From the NCBI GenBank assembly GCA_001692895.1, contig KV748203.1:2076330-2140329 (forward strand): a DNA stretch of 64,000 bases, given 5' to 3'. The position numbers and the translations under genes were made by a program. The notes under the pieces were generated by a model, which saw nothing but the letters and a program-made list of their open reading frames with translations, did not search any database and was not told where the DNA came from. This document shows positions 11,534 to 22,348 of this stretch, piece by piece. Origin of the DNA: Cenococcum geophilum 1.58. Taxonomy: Eukaryota; Ascomycota; Dothideomycetes; Gloniales; Gloniaceae. Within the stretch, counting starts at the first letter, position 1. The number at the start of each line of letters is the position of its first letter.

Positions 11534-14500
11534 AGCCAGGTTTATAAGTTCCGTTCCTTTACTACTACTAATTATTTTTAGTACTTAAGCAGTCCATTTT
11601 TAAGGGACTATAGGCTAGTAACGTCCTTTGCCTTTTTACGGTATTTCTATAGAGAAGGGTCCGTACGGTTTGCTTATGGTGGTTTGTTGATAAGGTCGAA
11701 TTCTATAGGGTTAATAGGACATATCTTAGCGCTTAGAGATTTAGTACTTAGTTCTTCCTATATTTAAGGGTTAAGGTACTTTAGTTATAGTAGCGTCTAG
11801 GTCCGTAATAAGATCTTTACGGCTATCTAGTTATTTAGGTCCTATTTATGTCTTATAAGAGCGTCCGCATAGTTAGTGGCGCCTAGCCTATATATAATTA
11901 GGAAGTTAAACTAGAATAGAACGTCTACCTAGCGCGCTTACTAGGCCGTAAGGGCCTTAGTTATTATAAAGTATTCTAAGGCCTTATAATCCAAAACTAC
12001 CTAAATAGGCTTAGGGGTCCTTTTTAGCTATGCTTACTAGTGCTAAAAGCTAGAAATAATAGCTAATATTTCTTTATCGTAGATTAAGTAGTTTAGCTTA
12101 GCATCTATTATAGTCTTTAAGTAGTAAGCAATAGGGTGCCATTCTCCGTCCGTCTACTTTTAGAAATAAACGCCAGTAATAATACTATCTAAGGCGTCCG
12201 TTTTTAGTATTAAGGGCCGTTCTAGGTTAAAGTAGACGAGTAAGGGAGCAGAGACTAGTCGTTTCTTAAGCTTATTAAAAGCCTGCTTATATACGGTGTT
12301 AAAGTAAAAGGGCCGGTCCTTTATGGTAAGGCGGCTAAAGGGCTAAGTAATCCGGCTGTAGTTCTTAATAAAGCGTTAGTAGAAGTTATAGAAGCCTAAG
12401 AATAACTATATCCCTTTTACGGTTCGTAGTAGTTCCCACTAATTAATTACGGCCGTCTTTTTTAGGTCTGCCTTAATTCCGTCTATACTAATAATAAACC
12501 CTAAGTACTTTATATACTTTATACTAAATTCTAACTTTTTAATATTAGCCTAGAGGCTAGCCTTATAGAGCTATTATAGGACCTTATAGACGTGCTCCTT
12601 ATATTCTAACTTATTCTTAAAGTAAATTATAATATTATCTAGGTAGGCTATATAGAAGTTATTAAGGTAGTTAAAGAGTACATCGTTTATATATTATTAG
12701 TACATAGCCAATCCGTTAGTTTAAAAGGAAGTACTTTATATTTATATAATCTATATTAAGTCCAAAATATAGTAAGATTTATAAATTTAGGGTCTATTCT
12801 AATTTGGTGGAAAGCCTAATAGATATTAAGCTTTATAAATACCTTAGCTCTATTTATTTAGGCTAGTGTCTTATTAAGTAGGGGCAGCGGATAACGGTCT
12901 TTGCGGGTTGTATTATTAAGCTTATAGTAGTTAATACAGAAATAAAGTCCTCTGTTTAGCTTTTTTATAAAGAAAATAAGGGAGGTAAAAGGGGCCTAGC
13001 TAGGCTTAATAAATCCCTTTACTAGGTTATTAATAAGGTACTACTTAGTAGCTTATAATTTGGCAATAGATTATTTACAAAGGGGGGTATAGCTAAGGGC
13101 GTTTTCCTTGTCTAACTTAATCTTAATTTTATAGTTATACGGTTAGTGCGGTAGAAGTATATTAGATACTGCCTTAGAGAATATATCCTTAAACTTTTAA
13201 TATTAATAGGATAGTTTTTATTCTACTAGCTCCTTATCTATAAGCTTGCTTTCCTATCTACTAAGCTTACTTTTTTTTCTTAAGTATTTAGTTAATTTTA
13301 TATAAGCTAGTTATAAAAGTAATAGTATTAGGCTAGACTAAGTTCTAGTAGAATCCTACGGCGCTAATATAGTAGATATTAACTGGTAGGAGGTCCGTAG
13401 GTTTCCTTATAGCTATTTACCGAACCATATTTTACAGTCTAGTGTTTATAATCTTTTTTAGCTCCTATTTTATCTTCCGCAAGTTATCACTCTAATTTAT
13501 TAGTTTAGTATAGCGTCTAATATTCTTTACTATTCTTTATAGCTATATAGGGCCTAAGCTCTTTATAGGGGGCTTTTTTAGGTTATTACTAACTTCTTAG
13601 GTCTTTAATGCGGGTAGCGTAATATAGGTAGTCTGGGGGCGGTATAGTATATAGATCTATTACGGATTAAGCTGTATATCTTTCTTAAAGGCCTAGTCTT
13701 TACACATAGTATCGGCCTAATAAATAGTATTAATCTAGGGCTGTATAAAGTTTTCTATTATAATACTAATTTCTTTTATAAAGAAAGGAGTTAGGGGTAG
13801 GGTTTTAGGCTAGATAAGCTGTCTACTCTATATATTAAGCTATAAGCCTAAATAGGCTAGCTATTTTCTTCCTAAGATTATATTATAGCTTCCTAGGTCC
13901 GTAATAAGGAAGGGGATATTATACTATCTTTGTCCGTTAACACGAAGGTAAATCCACAAAATAGTTATAATAGGTGGCCCTATCCGTCCGTTATACCCAT
14001 AAATAGGAATTAGTTTAGGCAGTTCTTTAAGGGGTGTATTTAAAAAGTTAGCTAGCTTTACGGTATACTAGGTATCTATTAAAGTAAAGGCATTTACTCT
14101 AGAGTTAGTTAAAGTAGAGATTAAAACTTAATATCTATTACGGAATAAAGTATAAGGGATAGTATAACTTTTTCTACTAACTAGCTAACCTAGATTAATA
14201 TATAATATATTAATCCCTTTTAACCCTAGAGAGAAGTCTTCCTCTAAGGTTCCTCTTTTTCTAACTTTATACTATCCTCCTAAATTAATAGGACCTTATT
14301 TGTCTTTACCTTTATTAGGTAGTTCCTTATAGGGTAGCCTAGTTAACTGCATAAAAAGTAAGCTCCTTAATCGCTAAGGGCCTATATACGGGGGTCGCTA
14401 TATATAGGTCGGGTTTACACCAGACCTATAGTAGGGGTAGCTACGCAACTAGCTGCTAGGTTAACTATAGGCTAAGCGGTTAGTGTTATAGGGGTTGCCG

Positions 14501-15538
14501 ATTATACTGGGGCACTATAGGCCGTTCTTACGGTACTTTTGGCTTAGTTTATAAGGTTTTTAGTTTTTAGCTAATTAGCATGTACTTTAATTTAATGGAG
14601 GCCTTAGTTAATAGCTAGGCAATAGTCCGTAAGTTCCTTTAATATCTATACTATAGTATAAGCTAGTAATACGGCCCGCTATAGGTCTAGGGTAAGCTTA
14701 TTAAAGAAGTTTAATAATAGGTCTTTCTAGGGGATCTGGGCCTGCCTAGCTAGGTATAAAAAGCGGGTCTAAAAGGCCGAAAAGGTCTCTGTTATTTTTA
14801 TATTTAGGCTTTTATAGCTAAGGCGGGCGTTTTATATTTTAAAGGGGTCTTTATAAATAGAAGATAAGTATTTAATTATTTCTTTTTTAAAGATAAAGGG
14901 GTTTATTAAGTCTTTAGTGTATTACGGGCGTAAATACGTCTAGGCGTCTTCGCTAGTACGGCTAAAGATATAGGCTATCTTAGCTCGGGGGGTAGGAAAG
15001 TAGTTAATATTAACTTTAAGCTTATCCCGTAATTAAAGCTTCTAGTTATTAAATATTAGGTCTGTTCTATCTATAAGTAATAGGGGATTTATAGCCTTTA
15101 CTAATCGCTTTAGTACTATATAGGCCTTAGTAAATCTACTAAGGCGCTAAGATAGGGCCTAAAGGACTATAGCGAGTCTTTAGTTATCTAATAATGACTT
15201 ATTATTAGATATAGGGGTATCTCTAGCTTTAAGCAGCTCTCGCAGTTATTTAATTTTAGTATTAGCTGCCGTAAGCTCCGCCTAGGGGGTTAAAACGTTA
15301 ATTATTTCTTCGTCTAAAGTATTTAAGGGTCCTATAGCTGCTTTGCCTACTACTATATTTTATAGCATAGTGGTAGGAGTATTAGGTAATTCCGGGTAAT
15401 TCCTTTAAGGGTTCTAGTCTGTATATGTCTTGTAGGTCCTTCCCTTAGGGTTCTATTCTGTGTCCTATTCTGTTTATAGTCTTGTAGATATATTTAAGTT
15501 CCTTCTTAGGAAGAAAGGGTAGTTTAAGCTTTAGATAA
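11534..15538 (-). other. Gypsy-1 gag, protease, RT and RNase H region (fossil)
   Basis: Internal region of Gypsy-1 right of the LINE, read on the minus strand. A gag-like region lies beside the 5' LTR, an aspartic protease region near 13.7-14.2 kb, reverse transcriptase near 12.4-13.2 kb and RNase H near 11.8-12.3 kb. All are broken by RIP. No other gene is seen in this stretch. Confidence 0.8.
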
Positions 15539-15740
15539 TGTTAGCGACTTAGTTAATTGAGGCACGAGCACGGTAAGAGGGACGCGCAAGCCTGTATAAT
15601 TGAATTATCTATAAACGAGAATCTAAAGCTAGAGAAAGGAAAGGAGAAGAAGAGCAGCGCCGGTTGAAGTAGGGTTCTTTTATGCGGTCATCTAGTCACG
15701 TGACCGCGAAGTTCTGCCAAGTTCTGCCAGTGCCGTAACA
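15539..15740 (-). repeat. Gypsy-1 5' LTR
   Basis: It begins TGTTAGCGAC and ends GTGCCGTAACA, followed by the target duplication AAGGG. On the minus strand a CATAAAAGA box resembles a promoter. Less RIP-worn than the partner. Confidence 0.9.
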
Positions 15741-15745
15741 AAGGG

Positions 15746-15940
15746 TAGTTATAAAAAAGTAAAGTATAAAGGTATAAAGTGGTATTTAAAAAAGGAATAT
15801 TAAAGTTAAGCCTTAATTTACCCCTATAAATTAAGTGCTTATAACTTTACTTATAGCTCTATTTATACCTTTATTTATACCTCTATTTATATTTCTACTT
15901 ATACTTTACTTATACCTCTTTTATAAAGAGAGATATATAA
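15746..15940. other. AT-rich interior of the MITE-like element
   Basis: Non-coding, with short repeats such as TTATACCTCTATTTAT. It is the continuation of the sequence at 4466-4918 across the Gypsy-1 insertion. Confidence 0.5.
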
Positions 15941-16173
15941 TAAAAAAAATAGATAATAGGAAGGCTAAAATAGGCTAAGTAGTATTTTAGCTTCCTTTAC
16001 CGCCTACTAAGCCGCCGCTAATTAAAAGATTTGGACAGTAAAGTTACTGCTAAGTGCTACTATCTGGATCCTGGCCGCCTCTAGGGGTAGGCTGTGCTAA
16101 ATTAAGCTACGACTCTAAAAAATAAGCTCTAAGCCACTAATTTTGCACTGGCAGAATGAAACTTGGTAGAAAA

Positions 16174-16215
16174 TTCGGATAGTAAAGTTACTGCCAAGTG
16201 TTACTGTCCGGATCC
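16174..16215. repeat. Extra copy of the terminal hairpin of the MITE-like element
   Basis: CGGATAGTAAAGTTACTGCC...TGTCCGGATCC repeats the right end at ~16028-16071 in direct orientation, about 100 bp away. It marks the change from RIP-type DNA to ordinary gene-block composition. Confidence 0.65.
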
Positions 16216-16823
16216 TCACCGATGATCGAGGACGAGCCTATAAAATCCTAGATGGTATATCATAGAAGACATACTGCACGTTCGCTGTAATTGAAAAACC
16301 CATCCTTGAGTTACAACTCATTCTGTTTGATGCCATGACCAAAGGCAGAGCTTTTATGCCCAAGTCCAATTTTATCAGTAGTCATACGCTTTTCCGCATG
16401 AGAGCCTACCTCTTTAGATGTTGATACCTCGATAGCCAATGCTAAATATATCTTTGGTGAAAGAGTTGATTGAAAGGACAGAGGGATGACGGGAAGGGCA
16501 CGAAACTGTTTAGGTAGAAGTTGAGCGTCGTTGAGACACGATTTAGCAGAGGTAGAAGGACCAGAGAGGTGAGAATTATTTGCTTCATAATCTAGAGCGA
16601 ACATTGACTTTTCCCTTCCTCGATTACTTGCGCCCACTAGAAGAGATAGATCATAATGACCAAACATTATGTATTACGCATCTGATTGCAGAGTGGTGGA
16701 ACTCTCCTGATTTGGCAATCCCAACACGCCCGGAAAACTCAGACTGTGACGGAAGACTCCCAGATCAAAGATGGTTTGGTGAATGCAAAGAAATCTTGAC
16801 CATGTCGTCACTTATCACGGAAT
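16216..16823. other. Downstream region of the permease gene; no supported gene
   Basis: Ordinary base composition. A 118-codon minus-strand frame (16311-16667, ATG start) has no recognisable domain. It is immediately downstream of the permease stop codon, so 3' UTR or spacer is more likely. I cannot exclude a small gene. Confidence 0.4.
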
Positions 16824-18590
16824 CTACCTCCCAAATCTTCGCAACTCCAGAATCCTCAGCAGCGGGTAAGTTAATAGCGTGAACCCTATCCCAACCCAGA
16901 GCCCTAAATCTGCACCATCTCGTCCCACCATCCTCGCAATAGGCCCCACATACCAAGCCTGATCTATACACACCACCGCGCCTACCCAGCCCAGCAAAAA
17001 CGCCGTCAGCGCCGCAAGTCCAACCGGGACAGCGCGCCAGTCATTCCATACGTCCCAGTCGTACCCGTCGTCAAATTCCCCCGCCTCCCGCTCACTCGAC
17101 AGCACGCGTTTACTACGGGCCGCGCGGAACAGAACCTGCTCTTCCAGCGCGATGGACAGGAAGATGCCGACCCAGTATCCCATGAGCGCTAGAAAGTTCT
17201 GGAAGATGTCGAAGAGATAGTTGCGGCCGCCGAGCGCGCACGCCGTGTAGATGACCACGATGAGGCAGGTCAGGAGCCAGCGGGGCACGCGGGCGACACG
17301 CCGGTCCAGCATCTGCAGCACGAGTGCAGAGGAGTAGGTGGCGGCAATCTGGTCGGCGATGACGCCGAGCGCGAGGATGACGCCACAAAAGGAGCCGAAG
17401 CCGCGCAGGCCGGACAAGCCGGCGAGGATGAGTGCGCCTTGCGATGACGAGAACGCGGTCGCCCAGGCTGGGTTCTGGGCGACGCCGCTGGCTAGCCCGA
17501 TGCCGAGGAGATAGGCGAAACAGAAGGCGAGGGCGTTGCCGATGTAGGTTGACAAGAATATGCCGCGTTTCGGCGTGGATGGAGGGTAATATACGAAGAA
17601 GTCTGCCGCACACGTCGCCCATGCTAGTGGTGAGGATAAGCATAGCGCCAAATACGATAGACGATGACCAATGATGGTCGTTTTGTTACCAACGGAAGGT
17701 GTGGAGGTGTCAAACTGTGGACCTGCGCTGCCCACGAGGACGAAAAAGACGATGGCTTGTGGAATCCAAGCGTAGCGCTCGTAGGTATGAAAGGCTTTCA
17801 TGCCTACCACGGCGACTATCAGGGTAATTACGGCAACGATAATAATCCCCACAACGAGGGGCATTCCGCCGCCTTGCACTGCAGAAAGAAGTTGGCCAGT
17901 AATGATGCAATTTATCGTGCTGTATCCTAACGTGATTACCATGCTAAGGACACAACATATTTTACTAGGATAGTAACCCATGAAATATCGGGTTACAATC
18001 TGCTCGATGAATTAGACTTTGTATTACTCATAATAATACATATGGTGGGTCCTTTTAGGCTATAAAGAAATAATGAAGAGAACGAAAACGTGATAAAGGC
18101 AGATCAATGTTTTTAGAATATTCACAGTGACACTAACCATTGTCCTATTCCCACTTCGCGGGCCCCAAGTACTGGTGTAGGCCGGGCCTAAACAGCCTAT
18201 CAAGACACCGAAAACAGCACAAAGCGCAGAATCCTTGAAGCTAAGCTCAAATACTAATGGGCCAAGCATCGCAAGCGTGATACTGTTGACCGTCAAGTCG
18301 CAGCTTATCCAAAGAAGGGCGATCTGCAGGTACGAGGAAGCAGTAATTAGCTGCCGTTCCGATGGGAGAACTCGGGCAATACCACGAGACTCAAGCCCTG
18401 TAAAAGCTTCAAATCTTGCATTCCATTGCTTGAGCTTCTGCCAGATTGAGCTTTGAGTATGTGCATAACTACTAGCTTCCGTTGAGGATATCGTCGTTGA
18501 TGGAAACGGGACTGCCTCACGTCCTTTTTCTATGTCCTTGGAAAAGGCTCCTGTCCCTTCCTGCGACGGAAACGCCCTCTTTGATTCCAT
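16824..18590 (-). CDS. Purine/cytosine permease (NCS1 family, Fcy2/FcyB-like)
   Basis: Proton symporter for cytosine and purines in the plasma membrane. Exon 1 is 18590-18138 and exon 2 is 17999-16824, with a 138-bp intron (GTTAGT...GCAG). The product is 542 residues, close to the family's usual 500-530. Splicing restores the family motif MIVTRYFMGYYPSK at the junction. Exon 1 carries a cytosolic N-terminus with KDIEKG, then TM1 with the NITLAMLGPL-type NCS1 signature (here NSITLAMLGPL) and FELSFKDSALC. Exon 2 holds the remaining helices, including SDFFVYYP-like AADFFVYYPPSTPKRG, and ends LELRRFGR, the typical C-terminus. I chose the ATG at 18590; a longer frame upstream begins only with TTG. 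No stop or missing core motif is seen, so the gene looks intact although it lies within 3 kb of RIP-type DNA. Substrate specificity cannot be read from the sequence. Confidence 0.9.
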
Positions 18591-19130
18591 TCTGCCTATA
18601 GATATGGGCAAATGGCCGTCTGGAAACGATAGTGAACTTGTTTTTGCGGGGCATGTATTTGGGCTGACTCCATTCCCTGCTGACGTTATTTCGAGTCTGG
18701 ATCTCGTTCAATTTGTGATGCACGTGCGGATTTTCTTTCCTGATGGAGTGTAGGTTGTTGAGCGCGATCCTAAGGAGCATGGGCGAAAGCTCCGGTGATG
18801 CTCGCCAAACGTGACGTATTTGAAGACTGGCCGGGCTTTCGCTCACACTCTCCGAGGTTCGGACTCACCCAAAACCCAGTAGGCATTACCCGACCCATCG
18901 CGAAGCCTATCTATATAGCTTTTTACTCTTTAATCAGCCTTTAATAGTTAATAAAGAAATACTATACATAATAGCTTTGTTATTAAATTTAAAATTAGCG
19001 AGAGTTATTTATAAGTTTTACTTCTTTTAATTTATATTAAACGGTTGGTTGTGTAGACAATGAGGGGACGAATTGGTGAGCGATCTAAGTTGAAAGGGCT
19101 GAGGCTGTGCAAATAGACAATCATCGCTTA
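18591..19130. promoter_or_regulatory. Upstream region of the permease gene
   Basis: About 300 bp of ordinary composition (18591-18900), followed by ~130 bp of AT-rich sequence (18900-19030). It presumably holds the permease promoter; no specific factor site can be named. No coding region is supported. Confidence 0.4.
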
Positions 19131-19153
19131 TTATGCTTATTATGCTTATTCTA

Positions 19154-19307
19154 CTTGTACAAGGGGGCAGCCTGAGCGGGTCACTCGCCCTCCCTGCAAG
19201 TTTTGACATTATAGTAATATCCTGGGAAAATAGTAAGTGCACGGCTGTAATGCCACCAGAACTTGCAGGGAGGGCGAGTGGCCCGCTCAGGTTGCCCCCT
19301 TGTACAA
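19154..19307. mobile_element. Foldback MITE with ~47-bp inverted arms
   Basis: CTTGTACAAGGGGGCAGCCT (from 19154) recurs inverted, ending CCCCCTTGTAC (19305). The arms include GCCCTCCCTGCAAG and enclose ~55 bp of unrelated sequence. A non-autonomous transposon or foldback element. The arms are almost free of RIP-type changes. Confidence 0.75.
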
Positions 19308-19311
19308 CGGA

Positions 19312-19440
19312 GCAGACGCCCTCCCCTGCTAGTATGTTTTCAAAATAAGCAGGCCCTTGAAAAATGGTTGGGCTGTATTATTCTGCTAGCATACTAGCAG
19401 GGAGGGCGTTTGCCCCGTACGTGTTACCCCCTTGTACAGG
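19312..19440. mobile_element. Second, related foldback element
   Basis: Arms GCAGACGCCCTCCCCTGCTA (19312-19331, continuing to 19336) and CTAGCAGGGAGGGCGTTTGC (19394-19413) are inverted. The right side continues to CCCCCTTGTAC, sharing its end with the element at 19154-19307. Same family, adjacent or nested copy. It abuts the MULE end. Confidence 0.65.
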
Positions 19441-22237
19441 GTATCCAACACAGCAATTTCGGTAATCACTAGTCAAGTGCATCATCCAGCGTAGATACTG
19501 TGCGCTTGCCAAAAGAGCTGTGCACCCGCAAGAGGGGTAAAGCCTTTAATTTTGGCCACTGCTAGCCATACACCCCCTAAATGATACCCATACACCCCCC
19601 AATTGATACGCATACACCCCCTACCCAAACAAGCTTAGATCCTTCCACTTCAAGTTAGAATATCACGTGTGTTCGCGCGCAACTATCGCGCGCCCATACC
19701 CAAATCAACATCACGCATTTGCCCTACTTTCCCTACATCTACCATGGCTCTCAACCCACCTCCGTTGAAGCTGTACGATTGCGCAAGCCTTGCCCTTGAT
19801 GATATCCACGAGTTCGTTAAAGGGCAGGGCTATGCGGTGTCAACTTTCCGCTTAAAAACCGACAAGCAGTTACTACCTACTGTGCGCAAAATGTGGCTCC
19901 GGTGCGCCAAAGGTGACAGCTACAAAAGGACTGCCAGGAAGCGCCTCACTGGCTCTCGTATGACTGACTGCCCTTTTGACCTTACCCTTACGCGTATAGC
20001 AATTGGGTGGCAGGTAGAAGTACAGGAACCGACTTATAATTACGAAGCCTTTGCGTATGCTGCAGCTCTACCGTATTACTGCTAGCGTACTAAAGAAACA
20101 AACAAGACGATTGCTGATATGTCGGCTAGTAGTATTACGCCTAGTAAAATACTCATAAATCTGCTTAAGAAGGACACTATAATTAGCCTCCAAGATATCT
20201 ATAACGAACGGCAGGTAAATAAGAGGAAGCTGCTTAGTGGGCTCTCCCCTACATAGGCATTGCTTAAGGCTCTTAGCGAACACGGAGGCGACAATCTTAA
20301 ATCCAAATACTACTTCGCGCATGAGGAAGACGATCGCGATTACCTTAAATACTTGTTCTTTGCTTATCCGGAGTCTCTTAAATACTTTTAAAAGAATCCT
20401 AACGTCTTACTACTTAATTACACCTATAAGATAAACAAGTTTAAGATGCCCTTTCTATACGCAGTAGGCGTTAATAATACTGGGCAGAACTTTAAGCTTG
20501 CTTATTGCTTCCTACCGGGCGAAACAGAAGGCGACTACAACTTCGCAATTTAACAGATCTATCTTCTCTACTCTTAATATAATGTGGTTCTAAAGGTTAT
20601 AATTACAGATAAGGAGTAAGCTCTTAAGAATGCACTGCGGCGATACTTCCGATTGGTTTCTTAGCTACTCTACCTTTAGTATGTAGCTAAGAACTCCCTT
20701 ACGCATATATAGGATAATTGGGTTATAAGGGCAGATTAATTAGATGAGGAAAAGGTTAAGGCGCAAGAGCACCGTAATAACTTTATAAAGCGCTGGGCCG
20801 AGTGCTATAGCCAAAAGTCTTCCGAGGGGTTTACTACTGCCTAGGACTAGCTTATAGAGGACTACTGCGATTAAAAGCGCCTTACAAACTACTTACGCAA
20901 TAAGTGGTGGCCATATCGGAGGGAGTTTGTGAGTTACTATACTAATATTTGGATGCACTTCGGAAATCGGTAAGTAAAAAGCTAAGCTATATAAAATATT
21001 CGCGCTTTAACTAAACGTACTTTTCCTAGTGTCTCATCGCGACTTAAGGGCGCGAACTCTAAATTAAAGCGCTTCCTTACAGTATCTAACGGCGACTTGT
21101 TTGACGTAGTTCGGAACATTAAGAACCTTATTAAGAACGATATAAACAACCATACAATGACGATCGCGAAGCAGAGAGACCGCCTACCGCATGACGTTCG
21201 CGAGCCAGAGTTCGAGGATATCCTTATTAAAGTAACGCCTCTATACCTCCGTTATCTTAAGGGCCAACTATAGCTTATAAAGGCAGGTAATTACTAGCCA
21301 AATTGTAGCGGCCAATGGACTGCAGTATACGGCCTTCTATGCTGCCATACTCTCTATAGGCAGCTGCACCGAAGCGCTACCTTAGTACTGAAAATACAGC
21401 TTACCGAAATAGACGTACACTGGTGGTTCGATCGCCCTCTACTAGATCCTCCTACTGGCCCACCTATTAATCCTCTGCTTCTTATCCAAGAGCCTCTAGC
21501 TATCGAGCGCCGCCGCGGCCGCCCGGCTGGCTCTACAGCTGGCTCTACAAATAGACGTCGCATTAATACCTTAACTCGTCGTGAGCCCTCAGCATTTAAG
21601 CAAAATACTGGATACACTACCTGTGGGCGTGGGTGTGGGCGCGGGCGCGGGCGTCCCCGTGGAGGTAGCTCGCAGACGACAAGTAGAGGTAGTAGCAGTT
21701 AAATTAGTTCGCGTACTGCCTTACAGATTACTGTGCAATCTAATTAATCGACTTAGGAGCAAGTAGGTGGTATTATAGGTGGTAAGAATGGTGGTGGAAC
21801 TTAAGATACTACCGCAGATGACTTGTAAGGTGCTGGCGGCAGTATTTAACAGGCTTATAGAGGTCGTGGGGCCTTACCCTTTTAGGAGAACTTTACTGAG
21901 GGGTCCTTTGGCGCATTCCAACTTTAATTTAAACTCTACAAGATGTACTATAGTTGAAATTAAGACTTGATTCTGGTGATACAGTCATAGAAGTTGCATT
22001 TTAAAAGTTTGATTTTCGCGATACAGATGCATATAAGTCAAACACACGTGATATTCTAACTTGAAGTGGAAGGATTTAAGCTTATTTGGGTAGGGGGTGT
22101 ATGGCTAGCAGTGGCCTTAATTTTTAAGCTTAATCACAAGAATTAACTTTGAAATTCTCTAGCGTGTACAAGGCGAAATTGCTGTGTGTTGCGCGCGCGC
22201 ACATAGGGGGACAGGTCGGATACCCTGTAGTTGGTTT
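19439..22237 (+). mobile_element. MULE DNA transposon with long inverted ends
   Basis: The termini share ACAGGGTATCC, then CACAGCAATTTCG, then ~85 bp from GGCCACTGCTAGCCATACAC to GAATATCACGTGTGTT. The copies lie at ~19553-19672 and, inverted, ~22043-22115. The left end has three tandem copies of a ~22-bp unit (CATACACCCCCTAAATGATA); the right end has one. The inside encodes a Mutator-like transposase. I could not find a clean 9-bp target duplication, so the outer limits are uncertain by tens of bases. Confidence 0.8.
19744..21970 (+). pseudogene. MULE transposase, inactivated by nonsense changes
   Basis: The start ATG lies at 19744 (MALNPPPLKLYD). The N-terminal part contains a FAR1-like zinc-binding region (GYAVSTFRLKTD, then MWLRCAKG and CPFDLTL). 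The MULE catalytic core follows at ~20450-20640: MPFLYAVGVNNTGQNFKLA, then FLPGETEGDY and IITDKE. The first catalytic Asp of the family (G-V-D) is Asn here (AAT, 20473-20475). The tail is Gly/Arg-rich (GRGCGRGRGRPRGG). In-frame stops occur at 20083-20085 and repeatedly afterwards, all TAG or TAA where Gln or Trp fits, i.e. RIP. Much CpA remains, so damage is milder than in the Gypsy blocks. The element is dead but could be mobilised in trans through its ends. Confidence 0.85.
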
Positions 22238-22348
22238 AAGCTAGTGATGGTCATTCGAGACAACGACGCTAGACCTCCAACACTGTTCTCGTCTTCCGAC
22301 GGTTTTCCACCCTAACAATACCACCGGAGTATCCAGCGTTCGACCAAG

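Larger units (their letters stand above)
4924..15740 (-). mobile_element. Gypsy-1: chromodomain LTR retrotransposon (Metaviridae fossil)
   Basis: LTRs lie at 4924-5149 and 15539-15740 (the left one carries a small internal duplication). They are bounded by the 5-bp target duplication AAGGG (4919-4923, 15741-15745). A polypurine tract (AAAGGGGGGGGTAA on the minus strand) abuts the left LTR, so transcription ran right to left. Parts, in transcript order: gag (~15.4-14.3 kb), protease, reverse transcriptase (~13.2-12.4 kb, with the YLDN active-site region), RNase H (~12.3-11.8 kb), integrase (~11.7-11.5 and 6.96-5.95 kb) and a C-terminal chromodomain (~5.96-5.15 kb). The integrase is interrupted by a LINE and the chromodomain by a foreign solo LTR. 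The element is heavily broken by RIP and cannot be active. Its nesting makes it older than both inserts. Confidence 0.9.
3834..16071. mobile_element. MITE-like element with ~130-bp terminal inverted repeats, split by later insertions
   Basis: The left arm (3834 to about 3965) starts GGATCCGGACAGTAACAC and is repeated inverted at about 15941-16071. Both arms continue through GGTAAAGGAAGCTAAAATAC. The first ~43 bases of each arm themselves form a hairpin (GGACAGTAA...TTACTGTCC). After removing Gypsy-1 and the LINE tail, about 1 kb of AT-rich, non-coding sequence remains, so this is a non-autonomous element. A third copy of only the terminal hairpin sits at 16174-16215. No clear target duplication is visible. 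The superfamily is unknown; a DNA-transposon derivative is inferred from the inverted ends. Confidence 0.6.

Noticed and set aside
1-16215. A Starship-type giant element
   Set aside because: No tyrosine-recombinase (DUF3435) captain or other cargo genes could be recognised, and the visible ends belong to ordinary nested elements.
17113-17674. Open frames on both strands inside the permease exon
   Set aside because: Arg/Pro-rich shadows of a GC-rich coding region with no domain.
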